A DNA stretch of 64,000 nt from Microcoleus sp. bin48.metabat.b7b8b9.023 (GTDB lineage: Bacteria; Cyanobacteriota; Cyanobacteriia; Cyanobacteriales; Microcoleaceae). Position 1 is the stretch's first letter. Each line of letters opens with the position of its first letter. Positions 60,531-64,000 of this stretch are shown one piece after another. The notes under the pieces were generated by a model that did not search any database, was not told where the DNA came from, and saw nothing but the letters and a program-made list of their open reading frames with translations. The position numbers were made by a program, and so were the translations under genes. The stretch covers positions 1 to 64,000 of the forward strand of contig NZ_JAAFKG010000030.1 of NCBI RefSeq assembly GCF_013299185.1, in the 5' to 3' direction.

Positions 60531-62084
60531 ATGATAGCTAAAAACTCTCCCACAATTGGACTGATTGAACCTCCAGCAACGGGACTCTATGATGCAGAAG
60601 GTAAAAATTGGACTTCCTTATACAGACATCGTTCCTTAATCAGCAAGCAAGTTTTGATTCCTGACTTGCAAGCTGGGGGATTTGATGCCCGATTGGTCAA
60701 CCTCAGAGACGACAATTATAGTGAAGAATTTGGGGAAATTGTCTGGAAAGGGATGACCCTGCGGAAAACTTACGTTGGGGGCAAAATTGCTGCCCTAGAT
60801 CCCCATGCCTTCGATGCTTGGGGCATTACAGTGAATTTCTCCCAAGACCGTCAAGTCACTTGTATGGTGATTGAGCATCTGGCTAAGGGAGGTCGTCCCA
60901 TTGTCGTTGGTGGGTCGGATGCTTTCGCTGAACCGCACCACTACTTGAAGGCTGGCGCAGCAGCAGTCGTTCAGGATAAATCTGGGGCAGCGAATTGGGC
61001 TATTTTTGACTATGTACTGGGAAAAACCCCACGAGAAGAACTCACGGGTGTCATTCTCGCAGATGGTAGACAGTATCCCAGGAAGGCTAAAGCCAAAAGT
61101 CCAGAGGAGTGGGCACTACCATCGGTGGAAGTGGCGCGGGAGTGTTTAGGGACACTGCCCAATGTCCAGGGAACTGTTCCAGTAGGTTCGTTGGTAGCTG
61201 ACATTGGTTGCGATCGCACCTGCGATTTTTGCATGACACCTACCTACGGCACTGGCTTTCGGAGAATGTCTCCTGAAACATCCCTCAAATGGTTGGCGAT
61301 TCAAAAAGAAGCGGGGGCTCGATCGATCAATATCGGTTCCGATCAATTCCTCGCCCGCGGACTCTTTCCTGAGGGGCGACAAGAAATCCTCGACATTACC
61401 AATGGTGCGCGGGAGATGGGAATAACTCTCATGTGGCCCAATGGTTTAGAACTGAGGAAAACAACTCTGGGCGCTGGGCGTAACTACGAAAGCAGCGACC
61501 TCAGACCTGACGAAGAACTGATTGAAGCACTCTTTGGCTGGGACGGCAAAGTCGGTTGTCCTTTGGCTTATATCCCTGCCGAACGTCCCGTTTTTGGACG
61601 AGAAGCTTACAAGAAGCTCCTTCCTTGGCAAGAGCATTGTACCTTGATGAAATCTGTGGTCAGAACTGGTGTACCTGTCATTGCTTATGGCATCATTATC
61701 GGGCTACCCGATGATGACCATGAGGACTTGTTACTTCTTGAGGAAGCCATCTCAGAACTGGTGGATGAACTGGTAAAGATTAACCCGCAATTGGAATTTC
61801 AGACTTCGTGCTACAGCATTATTCCCTTGCCCGGAACTCCGCAATCTTATGACTTACGGAAATCAGGAATGCTACAGTTTGAAGACCCCTGTCTTTGGGG
61901 GGTATGGACAACGACTTCCAACACTAAGCACCTTACCTACGAGGAGGTTTCCGATTGGCAAATTCGTCTATCTAATATTCGGAGATCTCCGTCTGAATTT
62001 ACCAACTATAACGGCGAATATTCAGCGATGGTTAGTGACGCTTCCTCCGACGACTCAAAGGTTGTGTTGGCGAATTTGAACTAA
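60531..62084 (+). CDS. radical SAM protein with cobalamin-binding-type N-terminus
   Basis: A 517-residue radical SAM enzyme. The N-terminal part (IGLIEPPATGLYDAEGKNWT to VVGGSDAFAEPHHYLKAGA) has the layout of a B12-binding Rossmann domain, but no DxHxxG motif is obvious. The [4Fe-4S] motif CxxxCxxC is DIGCDRTCDFCMTPTYG near residue 230. SINIGSDQFLARGLFPEGRQ and VPVIAYGIIIGLPDDDHEDL are later barrel strands. The substrate is unknown; class B (cobalamin) methylases or cyclases look closest. I use the ATG at 60531 since the upstream extension lacks a ribosome site. It stands alone between TA modules, which suggests horizontal gain. Confidence 0.85.
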   Translation: MIAKNSPTIGLIEPPATGLYDAEGKNWTSLYRHRSLISKQVLIPDLQAGGFDARLVNLRDDNYSEEFGEIVWKGMTLRKTYVGGKIAALDPHAFDAWGITVNFSQDRQVTCMVIEHLAKGGRPIVVGGSDAFAEPHHYLKAGAAAVVQDKSGAANWAIFDYVLGKTPREELTGVILADGRQYPRKAKAKSPEEWALPSVEVARECLGTLPNVQGTVPVGSLVADIGCDRTCDFCMTPTYGTGFRRMSPETSLKWLAIQKEAGARSINIGSDQFLARGLFPEGRQEILDITNGAREMGITLMWPNGLELRKTTLGAGRNYESSDLRPDEELIEALFGWDGKVGCPLAYIPAERPVFGREAYKKLLPWQEHCTLMKSVVRTGVPVIAYGIIIGLPDDDHEDLLLLEEAISELVDELVKINPQLEFQTSCYSIIPLPGTPQSYDLRKSGMLQFEDPCLWGVWTTTSNTKHLTYEEVSDWQIRLSNIRRSPSEFTNYNGEYSAMVSDASSDDSKVVLANLN

Positions 62085-62371
62085 ACACCGCTCGTGGGAG
62101 ATTACATCGGCGAATTTGCGAGCGAGGATGCAGAAAATGAAGAGGAATATGAGGTATAATCAATGCCTTTTTGACGCTTAGCAGAACGCTCGATTTCCCA
62201 ATGTACAAGCGATCGCCCCAAACCCGGTTTCTCGGATGGTGTAGCGGGTTTCAGAAACCGGGTTTCTGTGACAATTCAAATTGCGGGCGATCGCAAATAA
62301 CTTCCAGGTAGCGTCGCAACTGCCTTCAGGAAGGTTGCACAGCAAGATGACATCTGAAAAAAGTTGCTCGT
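62085..62371. other. spacer with dispersed repeats
   Basis: AAACCCGGTTTCT arms (62221-62267) and the 40-bp TCGCAAATAACTTCCAGGTA repeat (62290-62309) are present; no gene is seen. Confidence 0.65.
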
Positions 62372-62746
62372 TCATAATTCTTCTGATTCGGGAAATTGTT
62401 GCTCGTATTGGCCGAGAATTTCTCGAACTGTTTCGGCTGCGATATCTGATATGTCTGATTTAGAATAGATAGTCACCAAAACGATCGAATCGCTAGTTTT
62501 GAGGTAATAAATAGCACGGTAGCCAGCGCTTTTGCCTTTTTGAATATCGCTGTTCTTAATTCTGACTTTGAAAATTTCGTACTCCATTACCGGAATGCGA
62601 TCGCCCGGAAGTTCCCCCGCTTGAAGTTGTTCGATTACAGGCTAAATGTCGTTGCTAATGTTGCGATAGCGTTTGCCTAAACTTCGCAAGTCTCTTTGAA
62701 ATCGGGGGGTGAGTTCAATTGCGATCGGTTGCGGATAAATTGTCAT
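62372..62746 (-). pseudogene. RelE-like toxin with one nonsense codon
   Basis: The 124-codon frame reads MTIYPQPIAIELTPRFQRDL, RSLGKRYRNISNDI, a TAG at 62642-62644, then PVIEQLQAGELPGDRI, MEYEIFKVRIKNSDIQKGKS, AGYRAIYYLKTSDSIVLVTI and YSKSDISDIAAETVREIL. Apart from the stop (probably a former CAG Gln) it is a full-length RelE/HigB-type mRNA interferase. Its start overlaps the antitoxin by 32 bp. A recent inactivation is likely. Confidence 0.85.
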
Positions 62747-63020
62747 CGATTCCGTCCCACATTTGAGACAAGGGGAGAGTTTGTCCGGTAATTGCCTCAT
62801 GAAAACCTTGCTTAAGCCCTTCGAGGACTGTTTCAGTGGGGTCATCATCGCGATCGATGTCAGTGTCTTGACGAATTTCTTGTTGCAGTTCTTTGAAGCG
62901 TCCTTTATAGATATCTTCCCATTTATCGGACTGCAAGAATTTGATGAAAGCTAAGACTTCTTGTTGTTGGTCTGGCGATAAGACCTTCACATTTTCCAAA
63001 ATGGCTTGTTCGACGGTCAT
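62715..63020 (-). CDS. antitoxin, chimeric type (RelB-like C-terminus)
   Basis: A 101-residue antitoxin whose first 49 residues nearly equal those of the antitoxin at 59894-60148. After QQEIR it has its own tail, DRDDDPTETVLEGLKQGFHE and AITGQTLPLSQMWDGID, which resembles cyanobacterial RelB-type tails that pair with RelE toxins. It overlaps the toxin start by 32 bp. AAGGGAT precedes the ATG. Confidence 0.82.
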   Translation of the reverse strand: MTVEQAILENVKVLSPDQQQEVLAFIKFLQSDKWEDIYKGRFKELQQEIRQDTDIDRDDDPTETVLEGLKQGFHEAITGQTLPLSQMWDGIDDNLSATDRN

Positions 63021-63065
63021 AATTATCCCTTTTTTTTGATTGTTATTCTACAATCTAGTAACAAC

Positions 63066-63094
63066 ATTATATCAAACGGGTGGGGCAACAGCAA
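63066..63094 (-). promoter_or_regulatory. promoter of the second antitoxin module
   Basis: TTGCTG (63089-63094) and TATAAT (63066-63071), 17-bp spacer, minus strand; 46 bp upstream of the antitoxin ATG and nearly identical to the first module's promoter. Confidence 0.75.
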
Positions 63095-63180
63095 TTCGGG
63101 GGTGAGTTCAATTGCGATCGGTTGCGATCGCTCAATTAAATCGCAAATAACTTCCAGGTAGCGTCGCAACAGCTACAGTG
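63095..63180. repeat. toxin stub and 40-bp repeat, copy 3
   Basis: GTGAGTTCAATTGCGATCGG (toxin-start stub, read inverse) is followed by TCGCAAATAACTTCCAGGTA GCGTCGCAAC, matching 60228-60306. Confidence 0.8.
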
Positions 63181-63252
63181 TTTCCCTTGACCTTAAGTTG
63201 CGGTAATCTAGAATGATTGTAGTCGATCGTTTTAGTCATTTGAGGAGCCACC

Positions 63253-63969
63253 ATGAAAACAATTGGGCTAATTGGGGGAATGAGTTGGGAATCTTCTATT
63301 GAGTATTACCGCATTATTAACGAGGTCACCAAGAGCAAGCTTGGGGGATTGCATTCTGCTAAAAGCGTGATGTACTCAGTTGACTTTGCAGAAATCGAGG
63401 CTTTGCAACATCAAAGTCGTTGGCAAGAAGCAGCAGGTTTGATGGTTGCAGCAGCACAAAGCCTTGAACGGGCAGGAGCTGATTTTATCGTTCTCTGTAC
63501 TAACACAATGCATAAACTTGCGGATGAGATTGAGGCAAATATTCAAGTTCCGTTTCTCCATATTGCGGATGCGACGGCTGAGAAGATTCAGTCCAGTGGC
63601 ATTCAAAAGATCGGCTTGTTGGGTACTCGTTTTACGATGGAGGAGGATTTTTATCGAGGGCGACTGGTAGATAAACATGGGCTAGAGGTGCTCATTCCAA
63701 ATGATGATGAACGAGAGGTGGTACATCGAGTCATTTATGAAGAACTGTGTCTTGGAATTATTAATCCAGAATCTAGAAAGCAATATATCAAGATTATGAA
63801 TAGCTTAGTTGAATCCGGTGCAGAAGGCATTATTTTAGGCTGCACAGAGATTGAGTTACTAATTCATACTGGAGATGCTACGGTTGGATTGTTTCCGACA
63901 ACGAGGATTCATGCAGAAGCGGCAGTAGAAAAAGCAACAACTGCCGTACTTATTTGCGATCGCAAATAA
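63253..63969 (+). CDS. aspartate/glutamate racemase family protein
   Basis: A 238-residue PLP-independent amino-acid racemase. The start MKTIGLIGGMSWESSIEYYR is typical of aspartate racemase. Both catalytic cysteines are present, in FIVLCTNTMHKLAD (about 82) and IILGCTEIELLI (about 196). GAGGAG sits 7 nt before the ATG. The end, LICDRK and TAA, is encoded by the dispersed repeat GCGATCGCAAATAACTTCC, so the native C-terminus has been altered by a few residues. Confidence 0.9.
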   Translation: MKTIGLIGGMSWESSIEYYRIINEVTKSKLGGLHSAKSVMYSVDFAEIEALQHQSRWQEAAGLMVAAAQSLERAGADFIVLCTNTMHKLADEIEANIQVPFLHIADATAEKIQSSGIQKIGLLGTRFTMEEDFYRGRLVDKHGLEVLIPNDDEREVVHRVIYEELCLGIINPESRKQYIKIMNSLVESGAEGIILGCTEIELLIHTGDATVGLFPTTRIHAEAAVEKATTAVLICDRK

Positions 63970-64000
63970 CTTCCAGGTAGCGTCGCAACTGCTACAGTGT
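63959..64000. repeat. 40-bp repeat, copy 4, in the racemase 3' end
   Basis: TCGCAAATAACTTCCAGGTA GCGTCGCAACTGCTACAGTGT matches copies at about 60272, 62290 and 63141. It reaches the window edge, so its full length is not known. Confidence 0.85.

Overview
The window is cyanobacterial. It carries ndhH (NDH-1 complex), the circadian-output kinase sasA, an orange carotenoid protein with a C-terminal-domain homologue, a hormogonium/gliding-type chemotaxis locus with hmpF, a KGK-domain protein and a DUF760 protein. HIP1-type GCGATCGC octamers are everywhere. Short tandem repeats (CAACTGT, TAATGAC, AAATCTA, CCCTATG units) and many palindromic repeats fill the intergenic space. A filamentous, non-heterocystous Oscillatoriales (Microcoleus/Oscillatoria-like) organism is my best guess; the taxon itself is inference.

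Layout. 0.4-10.3 kb: housekeeping genes (MFS transporter, GT4 glycosyltransferase, DUF2079 membrane protein, sasA, Nudix hydrolase, DUF760, group 2 sigma factor with a strongly structured leader, SpoU methyltransferase, tRNA-Leu). 10.5-13.8 kb: ccsA, a KGK protein, tilS. 13.8-31.3 kb: an hmp/pil-type chemotaxis locus for type IV pilus motility: hmpF on the minus strand, then PatA-type regulator, CheW, MCP and hybrid CheA on the plus strand. Three different nuclease genes sit in its gene junctions: an IscB with a likely omega-RNA, an IS605-type TnpB, and a tandem HNH-HTH protein. 31.7-41.9 kb: a lipoprotein-type MsrB, a pentapeptide-repeat/RidA fusion, pnp, and an SNF2 helicase followed by a SWIM zinc-finger protein. 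42.2-43.5 kb: three degenerate tRNA-like elements around a 36-residue membrane protein and a HAD phosphatase. 43.8-49.2 kb: an SDR enzyme, a pentapeptide protein, queG, ocp and CTDH. 50-58 kb: a partner-switching pair (RsbW-like ATPase and REC-GAF-PP2C phosphatase), rsmH, ndhH and a MidA-type methyltransferase.

57.8-64 kb is accessory. A macro-domain gene overlaps a transglutaminase-like gene. A lone MazE-type antitoxin is followed by gene fragments. Two toxin-antitoxin modules share almost the same promoter and antitoxin N-terminal half but have different antitoxin C-termini and unrelated toxins; both toxins are broken. A radical SAM/cobalamin protein lies between them, an Asp/Glu racemase follows, and a repeat of about 40 bp recurs four times.

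The strongest leads are the chimeric TA pair, the chemotaxis locus interrupted by three nuclease genes (with no CheY gene where one is usually found), the pentapeptide-RidA fusion, the degenerate tRNA-like cluster, and repeats that have entered coding frames (tilS, SNF2) or supply stop codons (queG, racemase). Everything here was read by eye; no database search or folding was run.
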